The notes under the pieces: model-generated | The model's input: only the letters and a program-made list of their open reading frames with translations | The model's database searches: none | What the model was told of the DNA's origin: nothing | Part shown: positions 25,740 to 34,795 of the stretch, piece after piece | Numbering within the stretch: the first letter of the stretch is position 1 | How the letters are laid out: each line of letters begins with the position of its first letter | From: JAKPQD01 sp029572965 | GTDB lineage: Bacteria > Bacteroidota > Bacteroidia > Bacteroidales > DTGW01 | Assembly: GCA_035374585.1 (NCBI GenBank) | Contig: DAOSPF010000009.1 | Location: 4,596-68,595 of the forward strand | Direction: 5' to 3' | DNA length: 64,000 nt | Made by a program: the position numbers and the translations under genes

Positions 25740-26690
25740 CTATTTTTTTATGTTCATTTTTTTCGAGAAGTATTCAATTGTTTTGAGAAGCCCTTCATCT
25801 AAAGCTACTTTAGGTTCCCAACCGTTAAGTTTTTCTTTAGCTAAAGAAATATCTGGTTTACGTTGCATAGGGTCATCCTGAGGTAATGGTTGAAATACCA
25901 ATTTAGATTTTGAACCTGTCAGTTTTATCACTTTTTCAGCTAATTCCAAAATAGTAAACTCTCCCGGATTACCAATATTAACAGGGCCTGTAAACGAATC
26001 CGGCGTTACGTTCATCATTCGTATCATGCCTTCAACCAAGTCGTCAACATACTGGAAGCTCCTGGTTTGCTTGCCATCCCCATAAATGGTAATGTCTTTA
26101 TTCTGTAACGCCTGAACAATGAAGTTTGATACAACCCGCCCATCATTAGGGTGCATACGTGGCCCGTAAGTATTGAAAATTCTAATTATCTTAATCTTGA
26201 CATCATTTTGGAAATGGTAATTCATAAAGAGAGACTCCGCACAGCGTTTGCCTTCATCATAACACGAGCGTATCCCGATAGGGTTTACATGGCCCCAATA
26301 ATTTTCTGTTTGCGGATGCACCTCAGGATCACCGTAAACTTCACTGGTCGAGGCCTGAAGTATTTTTGATTTAGTGCGTTTAGCTAACCCACACATGTTG
26401 ATAGCCCCCATAACAGAGGTTTTTATCGTCTTTATGGGATTGTATTGGTAATGAACAGGTGATGCCGGGCAAGCTAAGTTATATATTTGTTCAACCTCAG
26501 CATAATAGGGCACAGTAACATCGTGCCTCACAAGCTCAAAATACGGATTGCCTAACAAATGAGCAACATTTGATTTATCTCCTGTAAAAAAGTTATCAAG
26601 GCATATTACATCATTACCTTCTTTTAACAGCCTTTCGCATAAATGCGAGCCTATAAAGCCAGCTCCTCCTGAAACTAATATTTTACTCAC
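25740..26690 (-). CDS. UDP-glucuronate decarboxylase (UDP-xylose synthase) family SDR
   Basis: A 316-residue extended SDR enzyme. NAD-binding GGAGFIGSHL, LACPASPVHYQ, STSEVYGDPEVHPQ, catalytic YDEGKR in place of the common YxxxK of epimerases, and GPRMHPNDGRVVSNF are the recognised signatures of UXS enzymes. It would convert UDP-glucuronate, the product of the ugd gene located just upstream, to UDP-xylose. Gap to ugd is 12 bases. Confidence 0.92.
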   Translation of the reverse strand: MSKILVSGGAGFIGSHLCERLLKEGNDVICLDNFFTGDKSNVAHLLGNPYFELVRHDVTVPYYAEVEQIYNLACPASPVHYQYNPIKTIKTSVMGAINMCGLAKRTKSKILQASTSEVYGDPEVHPQTENYWGHVNPIGIRSCYDEGKRCAESLFMNYHFQNDVKIKIIRIFNTYGPRMHPNDGRVVSNFIVQALQNKDITIYGDGKQTRSFQYVDDLVEGMIRMMNVTPDSFTGPVNIGNPGEFTILELAEKVIKLTGSKSKLVFQPLPQDDPMQRKPDISLAKEKLNGWEPKVALDEGLLKTIEYFSKKMNIKK

Positions 26691-26702
26691 TACAATGTTT
26701 TT

Positions 26703-28031
26703 TTAGTTAAAAACTGGTTTTCGCCCTATACTATAATAAGTATAACCCATTTCGGCCATTTCAGAAGGTTCATAAATGTTTCTCCCATCAAAAATAAGCT
26801 TGTTGTTCATTAATTTTGCAACCATTTCAAAATTAGGCAACCTAAATTCGTTCCATTCTGTGACTAATACAAGGGCATCTGCACCAATCAGGGCATCGTA
26901 TTGATCTTTTGAGTATACAACTTTTTCTCCAAGGTACTTATAAGCTTCTTCCATGGCTACAGGGTCATACACTTTCACATTAGCCCCATTTTTCAATAAA
27001 TTTTCAATAATTATTAATGAAGGCGCTTCACGCATATCGTCAGTCTGTGGTTTAAACGATAAGCCCCAGATGCCAAAAGTTTTACCCGACACGTTGTTAT
27101 TGAAGTGCTTCATTATCTTTTTTACCAGGCTTTCCTTTTGCCTTTCATTCACCTCTTCAACAGCTTTAAGAATTTCTAAAGGCCACTTTTTTTCTTCGCC
27201 TGTTTTTATAAGGGCTTTAACGTCCTTAGGAAAACACGATCCTCCATAACCAGCACCAGCATAAATAAACTTACTTCCTATGCGAGGGTCGCTGCCAATA
27301 CCCTTTCTTACCCAGGTAATATCGGCCCCGACTATTTCGCACAAGTTTGCAATATCGTTCATGAAACTAATTTTGGTAGCAAGCATGGCATTGGCCGCAT
27401 ACTTGGTCATTTCGGCCGAAGCAATATCCATAAACAGTATAGGATGGTTGTTAAGTAAAAATGGCTTATAAAGCTTACGCATTATTTTTTCAGCATCTTG
27501 AGATTCAACGCCTACTATAATCCTGTCTGGTTTCAAAAAATCTTCAATAGCATTTCCTTCTTTCAAAAACTCGGGATTGGAGGCCACATCAAATTTGACA
27601 GATACCCCCCTTGCGTCCAGTGAGTCTTGTACAGCCTTTTTTACCTTTAGTGAGGTACCAATCGGCACAGTACTTTTCGTTATTACGACTAAGTAATTTT
27701 TCATGTACTTACCAATGTCTGAAGCTACGGCCAACACATACCGAAGATCAGCACTGCCATCTTCATCAGGAGGAGTACCAACCGCAATAAACACTGCTTC
27801 ACAGTCTGCAATAGCATCAGCTAAGCTGGTTGTAAAACGCAGCCTTCCCTTGGCCATGTTCCGTTCTATCATTTGGTCAAGGCCAGGTTCGTATATTGGA
27901 GTCTGTCCGTTATTGAGTTTTTCTATTTTTTGAGCATCAACATCAACGCACGTTACATCAAGACCAGTTTCGGCAAAACATGTACCTGATACTAAGCCTA
28001 CATATCCAGTACCTACAATAGCAATTTTCAT
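26703..28031 (-). CDS. ugd: UDP-glucose 6-dehydrogenase
   Basis: A 442-residue enzyme of the UDPGDH/nucleotide-sugar dehydrogenase family. N-terminal NAD-binding GTGYVGLV, VGTPPDEDG, TKSTVPIGT, NPEFLKEGNA, and the catalytic Cys in GGSCFPKDV. It oxidises UDP-glucose to UDP-glucuronate with two NAD+. First gene of the nucleotide-sugar operon ugd-uxs-rfbC-rfbD-phosphosugar mutase. An imperfect -7 element (TAACTTTA on the minus strand, 28058-28065) lies just upstream. Confidence 0.95.
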   Translation of the reverse strand: MKIAIVGTGYVGLVSGTCFAETGLDVTCVDVDAQKIEKLNNGQTPIYEPGLDQMIERNMAKGRLRFTTSLADAIADCEAVFIAVGTPPDEDGSADLRYVLAVASDIGKYMKNYLVVITKSTVPIGTSLKVKKAVQDSLDARGVSVKFDVASNPEFLKEGNAIEDFLKPDRIIVGVESQDAEKIMRKLYKPFLLNNHPILFMDIASAEMTKYAANAMLATKISFMNDIANLCEIVGADITWVRKGIGSDPRIGSKFIYAGAGYGGSCFPKDVKALIKTGEEKKWPLEILKAVEEVNERQKESLVKKIMKHFNNNVSGKTFGIWGLSFKPQTDDMREAPSLIIIENLLKNGANVKVYDPVAMEEAYKYLGEKVVYSKDQYDALIGADALVLVTEWNEFRLPNFEMVAKLMNNKLIFDGRNIYEPSEMAEMGYTYYSIGRKPVFN

Positions 28032-28210
28032 TATAAAAAATTTTTTTTTAAAGCGTGTAAAGTTAGCAGTTTTTTAAAAAATATTAGACCGAAAAAATAT
28101 CGGATATTAGCTTTATTGAAAATATTTCACCTGCCCACATTTCATTATGGAAAACTTTGAACATCATAATTTTATTTTTTGTATCTTTAACTCAATTAAG
28201 AATAAAGTTT

Positions 28211-28218
28211 TACTTTTG
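28211..28218 (+). promoter_or_regulatory. -7 promoter element for rpsA
   Basis: TACTTTTG fits TAnnTTTG, 68 bases before the rpsA ATG. The leader contains a direct repeat of ATTTAATATTACAT. The whole divergent gap is 28032-28285. Confidence 0.5.
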
Positions 28219-28285
28219 CAACTCTCATTTAATATTACATTTAATATTACATAATGTCTAACTTATTAATTTTTAAGAAATTTCA

Positions 28286-30241
28286 ATGGCTAAAAAAGAA
28301 TTAGAAAAAGAAGAATTCAACGAAGAATTGTTGAGCAATGAGATTGTTGACAATGAAGAAATTGTTGACGACGTAGAAGAAGTAGAAGAAGACTTTGACG
28401 AAGTGGACGATGATAGTTTAAAAACTATTGTAGAACTGAAAAAAGCTCAACATCAAAAAGAAACCGCTGAATTTGACTGGAACAATTACACCAACAAAGG
28501 CGAAAAATATGCTGCTGATGTAAAAGCACAATTTGAAGCTATGTATGACAAAACCCTGTCAACTATTGCAGAAAATGAAGTAGTTGAAGGTACAGTTATT
28601 TCAATGAACAAACGTGAAGTAGTTGTAAATATTGGATATAAATCAGAAGGCGTTGTTAGTTTGAACGAATTCAGATATAATCCGGACCTTGCAATTGGCG
28701 ATAAAGTAGAAGTTTATGTTGAAAGTCAGGAAGACAAAAAAGGACAGCTTCTTTTATCACACAAAAAAGCACGTGCATTACGTTCATGGGACCGTGTAAA
28801 CGAAGCGCTTGAAAAAGACGAAATCATCAAAGGTTACATCAAATGCCGTACTAAAGGCGGTATGATTGTGGATGTATTTGGCATCGAAGCATTCTTGCCA
28901 GGTTCACAAATAGACGTTAAGCCTATCCGCGACTATGATGCATTTGTTAACAAAACAATGGAGTTCAAAGTTGTTAAAATCAACCACGAATACAAAAACG
29001 TTGTTGTGTCGCACAAAGCACTTATTGAAGCAGAACTTGAACAACAGAAAAAGGATATCATTTCTAAACTTGAAAAAGGTCAAATCCTTGAAGGTACAGT
29101 TAAAAACATTACCTCTTATGGAGTATTTATTGACCTTGGAGGTGTTGACGGACTTATCCACATCACAGACCTTTCATGGGGCCGCGTAAATCATCCTGAA
29201 GAAATCGTTCAACTTGACCAAAAGCTCAATGTTGTTATCCTTGACTTCGATGATGACAAAAAACGCATTGCCCTTGGCTTGAAACAGCTTACTTCACATC
29301 CTTGGGACTCACTTAGTGCCGACCTTAAAGTTGGAGACAAAGTAAGCGGCAAAGTTGTTGTTATGGCTGATTATGGAGCTTTCATTGAGATAGCCCCGGG
29401 AGTTGAAGGCCTTATACACGTTTCAGAAATGTCATGGTCACAACACCTGCGTAGTGCGCAAGAGTTCCTCAAAGTTGGCGATACTGTTGAAGCAGTTATC
29501 CTTACATTAGACCGTGAAGAAAGAAAGATGTCTCTTGGTATCAAACAATTGAAGGCAGATCCTTGGGAAAAAATTGAAGAAAAATATGCAATTAATTCAA
29601 AACATAAAGCAAAAGTTCGTAATTTTACTAACTTTGGTGTGTTTGTAGAAATTGAAGAAGGAGTTGATGGGTTAATACACATTTCAGACCTGTCATGGAC
29701 TAAAAAAATTAAGCACCCTGCAGAATTTACTTCTATCGGTGAAGAAATTGAAGTGGTAGTATTAGACATAGACAAAGAAAACAGGCGCTTAAGCTTAGGC
29801 CATAAACAGTTGGAAGAAAACCCCTGGGATGTATTTGAAACCATTTTTACTCCAGATTCTATACATGAAGGGACGATAGTAGAGATCTTTGATAAAGGCG
29901 CAATGATTGCATTGCCTTATGGTGTTGAAGGATTTGCAACTCCAAAACATCTTGTAAAAGAAGATGGTGTGATGGCTAAAGTAGATGAAAAACTTGAATT
30001 TAAAGTTATTGAATTCAACAAAACAGCTAAACGTATCATCTTATCGCATAGCAAGGTATATGAAGATGCAAAAAAAGCTGAAGAAACAGCTGCTAAAAAA
30101 GCCGAAGAGCCTGCAACACGTAAAGCTGGTAAGAAAGTAAAAGCTAACATTGAAAAAACAACCCTTGGTGATATTACTGAGCTTGCTGCCTTAAAAACTG
30201 AAATGGAAGAAAATCAGAAAAAAGGGAAACAAGCTGAATAA
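28286..30241 (+). CDS. rpsA: 30S ribosomal protein S1
   Basis: A 651-residue protein with an acidic N-terminal extension (residues 1-45 rich in Glu/Asp, typical of Bacteroidota S1) followed by six S1 OB-fold RNA-binding repeats from about residue 95 to 600 (for example GVFIDLGGVDGLIHITDLSW and GAFIEIAPGVEGLIHVSEMSW) and a Lys/Ala-rich tail. It binds mRNA and helps initiation, which matters in a phylum with weak Shine-Dalgarno use. Followed by a STAS protein after 32 bases and rnz after that. Confidence 0.97.
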   Translation: MAKKELEKEEFNEELLSNEIVDNEEIVDDVEEVEEDFDEVDDDSLKTIVELKKAQHQKETAEFDWNNYTNKGEKYAADVKAQFEAMYDKTLSTIAENEVVEGTVISMNKREVVVNIGYKSEGVVSLNEFRYNPDLAIGDKVEVYVESQEDKKGQLLLSHKKARALRSWDRVNEALEKDEIIKGYIKCRTKGGMIVDVFGIEAFLPGSQIDVKPIRDYDAFVNKTMEFKVVKINHEYKNVVVSHKALIEAELEQQKKDIISKLEKGQILEGTVKNITSYGVFIDLGGVDGLIHITDLSWGRVNHPEEIVQLDQKLNVVILDFDDDKKRIALGLKQLTSHPWDSLSADLKVGDKVSGKVVVMADYGAFIEIAPGVEGLIHVSEMSWSQHLRSAQEFLKVGDTVEAVILTLDREERKMSLGIKQLKADPWEKIEEKYAINSKHKAKVRNFTNFGVFVEIEEGVDGLIHISDLSWTKKIKHPAEFTSIGEEIEVVVLDIDKENRRLSLGHKQLEENPWDVFETIFTPDSIHEGTIVEIFDKGAMIALPYGVEGFATPKHLVKEDGVMAKVDEKLEFKVIEFNKTAKRIILSHSKVYEDAKKAEETAAKKAEEPATRKAGKKVKANIEKTTLGDITELAALKTEMEENQKKGKQAE

Positions 30242-30273
30242 GTAACATTCAACAAATTCTAAAATTGAAGACA

Positions 30274-30627
30274 ATGGAATTTAAGATTGAAAAGCTGCAG
30301 AATTACACAATTATTCAAGTGCTTGAAGAGAAACTTGATACTCATATTGCGCCATCATTGAAGTCTGAGCTTGTTTTGATTTCAGGCAATGGCGAAAAAA
30401 ATATCATTCTCGATTTGAGCAATTGCAAATATTGTGATTCGTCCGGATTAAGTGCAATCCTTGTTGCAAACCGTTTGTGCAAAAATGCCGGAGGTAAATT
30501 TGTACTTACAGGTTTAAATGATGCCGTAGAACGCCTTATCATTATTTCGCAATTGGATACAGTGCTTAATATTACAGAAACAATCAACGAAGCCGTTTCT
30601 TTAATTTCAGACAATAAAGCCAATTAA
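30274..30627 (+). CDS. STAS-domain anti-sigma factor antagonist-like protein
   Basis: About 117 residues from ATG 30274 (the frame extends to a TTG at 30265, which I consider less likely). It is a single STAS domain with the conserved DSSGLSAIL motif, where the first or second Ser is the phosphorylation site in SpoIIAA/RsbV proteins. Such proteins switch partner kinases or anti-sigma factors by binding when unphosphorylated. No RsbW-like kinase is adjacent. It sits between rpsA and rnz in a likely operon. Confidence 0.88.
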   Translation: MEFKIEKLQNYTIIQVLEEKLDTHIAPSLKSELVLISGNGEKNIILDLSNCKYCDSSGLSAILVANRLCKNAGGKFVLTGLNDAVERLIIISQLDTVLNITETINEAVSLISDNKAN

Positions 30628-30637
30628 TGGTTTTTGA

Positions 30638-31549
30638 ATGTCACTTTCAGTTACCATATTAGGTAGTAGCTCGGCTATTCCTACGTCGAAAAGAAATTTA
30701 ACCGCTCATCTGCTAAACCACGATGAGCGGTTTTTTTTGATTGATTGTGGAGAAGGCACCCAAATGCAGTTACAGCGCTTCAGAACCAAATACCTTCGTA
30801 TAAACCACATTTTTATTAGCCACCTCCACGGTGACCACATATTTGGCCTTTTTGGGCTATTATCTACTTTTTCCATGATGGGCAGGAAAAACACACTGCA
30901 CATATACTCACCTGGCAGATTAAAAGATTTGCTAAATTCTCATTTTGCGTTTATGGGCGAAACCCTCAATTACCAAATTGAATACCATGAAGTGGATGCG
31001 AAGATGCCCGAAGTTATATATGACGATAAAAAAATTACTGTTACTACTATCCCTTTGCGGCATCGTATCCCTTGCACAGGATATTGTTTTCGGGAACATC
31101 CTAAACTTTTAAACATCAAAAAAGAATGTATTGAGAAATATCAACTGGGAGTAAAAGATATTGTGGATATTAAGCAAGGAGCTGATTTTGTTCTTGAAAA
31201 TGGGATCGTCATCCCTAATAAAGAGCTTACTACAGAACCAGTCCCGCCAAAGTCTTATGCTTTTTGTTCAGATACAAAGGCTTTGCAGCGCATTGTACCT
31301 TATATTGCCAATGTCGATTTGCTTTACCACGAAACAACATTTTTGAATGAAGATGCAAAGCTGGCTAAAGCTACTTATCATACTACAACTGGCCAAGCTG
31401 CGCAATTAGCATTGGAAGCTAATGTTGGAAAACTTGTCATTGGTCACCTTTCATCAAGATACAAAGATGATAACCGCTTTATCAAAGAGGTGCAGGATAT
31501 TTTTCCTAATGCTATCATGGCTGAAGATGGGATGAAAATTGATATCTAA
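30638..31549 (+). CDS. rnz: Ribonuclease Z
   Basis: A 303-residue metallo-beta-lactamase-fold endonuclease. N-terminal LGSSSAIPT, zinc-binding HLHGDH (in FISHLHGDHIFG), the flexible exosite region around residues 145-200, a Tyr-Ala-Phe-Cys-Ser-Asp motif (YAFCSDT), HETTF and the final His in VIGHLSSRY. It removes the 3' trailer of tRNA precursors. It begins 10 bases after the STAS gene, so it is co-transcribed. Confidence 0.95.
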   Translation: MSLSVTILGSSSAIPTSKRNLTAHLLNHDERFFLIDCGEGTQMQLQRFRTKYLRINHIFISHLHGDHIFGLFGLLSTFSMMGRKNTLHIYSPGRLKDLLNSHFAFMGETLNYQIEYHEVDAKMPEVIYDDKKITVTTIPLRHRIPCTGYCFREHPKLLNIKKECIEKYQLGVKDIVDIKQGADFVLENGIVIPNKELTTEPVPPKSYAFCSDTKALQRIVPYIANVDLLYHETTFLNEDAKLAKATYHTTTGQAAQLALEANVGKLVIGHLSSRYKDDNRFIKEVQDIFPNAIMAEDGMKIDI

Positions 31550-31585
31550 AACATTCAAATATAAGATACAAACACCCATGCCCCA

Positions 31586-31617
31586 CCCGATTTGTCGGGA
31601 CAAGTTTTCCCGCTTTT
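31586..31617. repeat. Intergenic hairpin repeat (CCCGATTTGTCGGG type)
   Basis: A 5-bp stem with a TTTG loop (31586-31599), continuing into CAAGTTTTCCCG, downstream of rnz. The hairpin has the same layout as that at 5453-5470 and could also terminate the rpsA-STAS-rnz transcript. The remainder of the gap 31550-31817 is featureless apart from a TAACTTTG at 31806-31813, too close to the next ATG to be a convincing promoter for a leadered message. Confidence 0.45.
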
Positions 31618-31817
31618 ACAGAATAAGCTATCTGTCCATTAAAAATCAGTTTTATACAAATCAATAATAAAATTTATTCAACTTTCAAGGAGCTTATTCA
31701 ACAATGTTACACTTTAGAAGCTATTTGAAAACCAATGTATAAACATATCTCAAGCATAATATGAATATCTAAATACAATGCTTTTTTCTTTTCATACAAA
31801 TCAATTAACTTTGGCAC

Positions 31818-33242
31818 ATGAATTCGTTTGAAATGGAAGAAAGTAATGACAAACAGCTTTTGCTGGCCCAAAAATTCAGCTCTTTTGTAAACAGCCACAA
31901 GAGCTTCTACTTTACTGAAGATGAATACGAAGACATCATTGAATACTTCAAACTTCACAACAACAAAGAACTTTATTACAAATCCATTATAGCGGCAAAC
32001 AACCAATACCCTTACAATCAAGAATTTAAATATTTCCAAATAGAATATTTTCTTGAAAATAAACAATATTCTGAAGCACAAGAATACCTGCAAAAAAGTC
32101 TCGGTTGTTTGTTTGATGAAAAAAACAAGATCTATTACCAGGCTGCAATTTTCTATTGTACCGGGCACCAAGATAATGCAGAAGCACTGATAAAAAGCAC
32201 AGGCATTGAAGGCATTGACGACTTTGGCGAATTTTATACCGAGCTTGGTGAGCTGTTTATGGACATCAAACGATACGATTTGGCCATTAAGGCTTTTTCC
32301 AGCGCTTATCTCGAAAATCATGAATACGAAAGACTTTGCGACATTTTTGATGCCAGCTTTGAAGATATCGAAACATTCAAAGAAGCCAACAGCTTTGATT
32401 TTTTGACCGAAAAGCTCCCTTTTGATGCCAACGTATGGTTAAAAAAATACGAATATTGTTTATCCATCTTTGATTACGAAAAAGCTTTAGAAGCTTTAGA
32501 TTTTTCGTTAGCCCTCAGCCCGGACGAATATCTCGAACTGAAAAAAGTAGCCCTGCTTGTTTACCTCGAAAGATACTCCGAAGCAATAAAACTTTTTGAG
32601 CAACTCAACCATGACATTCGAGATGAAGATGAAACATTATACTGCGACGAGTTTTACGTTGTTTCTTTTGCCTATTTCAAGCTCAAACAATTTGAAAAAG
32701 CAGAGTATTATGCCATGGAAGACCTTCGTCTCAACAAGCTTGAAAGCAATGCTACCGCCATTCTCCTTTCTGACATTTATGTAAAAACAGGCAAAAGGGC
32801 AAAAGCAAAAAACATACTGTTTGATTTGCTAAAAAAAGAAGAAGAAAATATTGACATTCTTTTCAGGCTTTCTGAAATATATGAAATTGAAGGCAATATG
32901 AACAAAGCCATTGAGATGATGCTAAAGCTTTTAAAAAACGATTCATCAGATGTTAATAATTTTTTGAGACTGGCAAACCTTTATTTCCAGATAAACCTTC
33001 TTTCAAAAGCCATCAGAACACTTGAAGAATCGAGCAATATTGAACCTACCAATGCTAATATTCATTATTCTCTGGCAGCTTATTATTTGCTTCAAAATAA
33101 AAAGGACTTATCTGTCAAGCATTTAAACTATGCTTTAAACCTAAGCCCTTCTAAATTTCATACTTTGCTGGATATATTCCCTGAAGCGCTTCAAATAGAA
33201 GAAATCCGAACTTGTTTTCACAAAAACAACCTTAGAATATGA
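31818..33242 (+). CDS. Tetratricopeptide repeat protein
   Basis: A 474-residue protein without signal peptide or membrane segment. It is helical throughout with TPR units: ELGELFMDIKRYDLAIKAF, FAYFKLKQFEKAEYYAMEDL, LSEIYEIEGNMNKAIEMML, LANLYFQINLLSKAIRTLEE. TPRs are protein-interaction scaffolds; the partner is unknown. Met6 is an alternative start. It overlaps the following comA-like gene by 4 bases (ATGA), implying translational coupling. Confidence 0.88.
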   Translation: MNSFEMEESNDKQLLLAQKFSSFVNSHKSFYFTEDEYEDIIEYFKLHNNKELYYKSIIAANNQYPYNQEFKYFQIEYFLENKQYSEAQEYLQKSLGCLFDEKNKIYYQAAIFYCTGHQDNAEALIKSTGIEGIDDFGEFYTELGELFMDIKRYDLAIKAFSSAYLENHEYERLCDIFDASFEDIETFKEANSFDFLTEKLPFDANVWLKKYEYCLSIFDYEKALEALDFSLALSPDEYLELKKVALLVYLERYSEAIKLFEQLNHDIRDEDETLYCDEFYVVSFAYFKLKQFEKAEYYAMEDLRLNKLESNATAILLSDIYVKTGKRAKAKNILFDLLKKEEENIDILFRLSEIYEIEGNMNKAIEMMLKLLKNDSSDVNNFLRLANLYFQINLLSKAIRTLEESSNIEPTNANIHYSLAAYYLLQNKKDLSVKHLNYALNLSPSKFHTLLDIFPEALQIEEIRTCFHKNNLRI

Positions 33243-34027
33243 ATTTTCCGTTAACTAATATCCCTTTAAGGGAAAGCAAGCCCCGCAACAACGGTATTAC
33301 TATGATAATGGACAAAGGGCTTAGCTTAAGAGAAGCCGAAAACCTTATATCATCTTGTGGCAGTTATGTTGACCTGGTAAAATTTGGCTTTGGCACAGGC
33401 CTTATTACGATGAACCTTGAAGAAAAAATTAAGCTTTTCTCTGAAGCCAACATCAAACCATACTTTGGGGGTACTCTTTTTGAAATATTTCTTGTACGAG
33501 GGCTTTTTGATGATTTCAGAAAGTTCATTGACAAATACAAAGTCGAAATGATTGAAATTTCTGATGGTTCTATCTCTTTACCACACGAAGAAAAGCTTAA
33601 ATACATCAATATTCTTTCAAAACAAGCCACAGTAGTTTCTGAAGTAGGTTCAAAGGTGGCCGGGGTTGTTATTTCGCCCGAAAAATGGGTTGAAATGATG
33701 AAACATGAACTTCAGGCCGGTTCGTGGAAAGTGATAGCCGAAGCCCGCGAAAGTGGGAATATAGGGATATACAACCCAGACGGCTCTGCTAATAAAGAAC
33801 TCATCAATGACATTGTAAAACATGTCAACACCGACAACATTATTTGGGAAGCCCCCAACAAACCTCAACAGGTATGGTTCATTAAGCTATTAGGGGCCAA
33901 TGTAAACGTTGGGAATATTGCCCCCAATGAAGTTATCTCGCTCGAGACCTTACGTTTGGGTTTGCGCGGAGATACCTTTTTTCAGTATTTGCCTGAAAAT
34001 GTTGTAAAAAAATACTTTGTAAAATAG
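33239..34027 (+). CDS. comA: Phosphosulfolactate synthase (ComA) family protein
   Basis: A 262-residue TIM-barrel protein. Recognised ComA family signatures: GITMIMDKGLSLREAENL, YVDLVKFGFGTG, KPYFGGTLFEIF, EISDGSISLP, SEVGSK, WKVIAEARESGNIGIY, IWEAPNKPQQVWFI, GANVNVGNI. In methanogens ComA joins sulfite to phosphoenolpyruvate as the first step of coenzyme M synthesis. No comB or comC is visible here. The product's fate in this organism is unknown; aroE, another enzyme of PEP-derived metabolism, starts 7 bases later. Coupled to the TPR gene by overlap. Confidence 0.85.
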   Translation: MNFPLTNIPLRESKPRNNGITMIMDKGLSLREAENLISSCGSYVDLVKFGFGTGLITMNLEEKIKLFSEANIKPYFGGTLFEIFLVRGLFDDFRKFIDKYKVEMIEISDGSISLPHEEKLKYINILSKQATVVSEVGSKVAGVVISPEKWVEMMKHELQAGSWKVIAEARESGNIGIYNPDGSANKELINDIVKHVNTDNIIWEAPNKPQQVWFIKLLGANVNVGNIAPNEVISLETLRLGLRGDTFFQYLPENVVKKYFVK

Positions 34028-34034
34028 CATATAC

Positions 34035-34790
34035 ATGAAGCAATTTGGTTTAATAGGATACCCGTTAGGACACTCCTTTTCAAAAGGTTACTTTGCCGAA
34101 AAATTTAAAAAAGAAAACATAACAGATTGTATTTATGACAATTACCCTATTGAAAATATTGGGCTATTCAAAGACATAATTAATAAAAACACCAATATTG
34201 TTGGGCTTAACGTTACTATACCTTACAAAGAACAGGTGATACCATTTCTAAACGAGATAGATATTGAGGCTAAAGAAATAGGAGCTGTTAATACTGTTAA
34301 AGTGAAAAGAAATGGCAATACTGTCATTCTAAAAGGCTTCAATACTGATGTTTATGGATTTGAAACCAGTTTAAAACCTATGTTAGAAAAGCAACACCAA
34401 AAGGCGCTTATCTTAGGAACAGGCGGGGCATCAAAAGCCATCAAGTTTATTTTGAGAAAACTTGGTATTTCTTATATTTCAGCTTCTATTGAAGAATTAA
34501 AAGAAAATGAAATCAGGTATTCTGACATTACGCCAAAGTTAATATCTGAACATCTGCTTATTATCAATGCCACTCCGTTGGGGACATTTCCTAAAGTTGA
34601 CACTTGCCCAGACATCCCATACAACGCAATAACATCGCAGCACGTATTATTTGACTTAGTTTACAATCCGGATGTAACTCTTTTCCTAAAAAAAGGAAGG
34701 GACAATGGGGCTAAAACCAAGAATGGCTTACAGATGTTGCACCTTCAGGCCGAAAGAGCCTGGCAGATATGGAATAGCCCGGAGTTTTAA
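34035..34790 (+). CDS. aroE: Shikimate dehydrogenase
   Basis: A 251-residue NADP-dependent enzyme, slightly shorter than the usual 270. Substrate-binding SFSKGYFAEKF, NVTIPYKEQV with catalytic Lys, FNTDVYG with catalytic Asp, NADP-binding GTGGASKAIKF, NATPLGTFP and LVYNPDVTLFL. It reduces 3-dehydroshikimate in the chorismate pathway. Lies between the comA-like gene and a radical SAM gene with gaps of 7 and 5 bases. Confidence 0.95.
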   Translation: MKQFGLIGYPLGHSFSKGYFAEKFKKENITDCIYDNYPIENIGLFKDIINKNTNIVGLNVTIPYKEQVIPFLNEIDIEAKEIGAVNTVKVKRNGNTVILKGFNTDVYGFETSLKPMLEKQHQKALILGTGGASKAIKFILRKLGISYISASIEELKENEIRYSDITPKLISEHLLIINATPLGTFPKVDTCPDIPYNAITSQHVLFDLVYNPDVTLFLKKGRDNGAKTKNGLQMLHLQAERAWQIWNSPEF

Positions 34791-34795
34791 AAGTT

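Noticed and set aside
31806..31813. TAACTTTG as promoter of the TPR gene
   Set aside because: Only 4 bases separate it from the ATG, so transcription would begin at or after the start codon; kept as uncertain.
31707..32321. 204-codon minus-strand open frame
   Set aside because: Antisense to the TPR gene; hydrophobic, Phe/Val-rich composition typical of the complement of AT-rich coding DNA.
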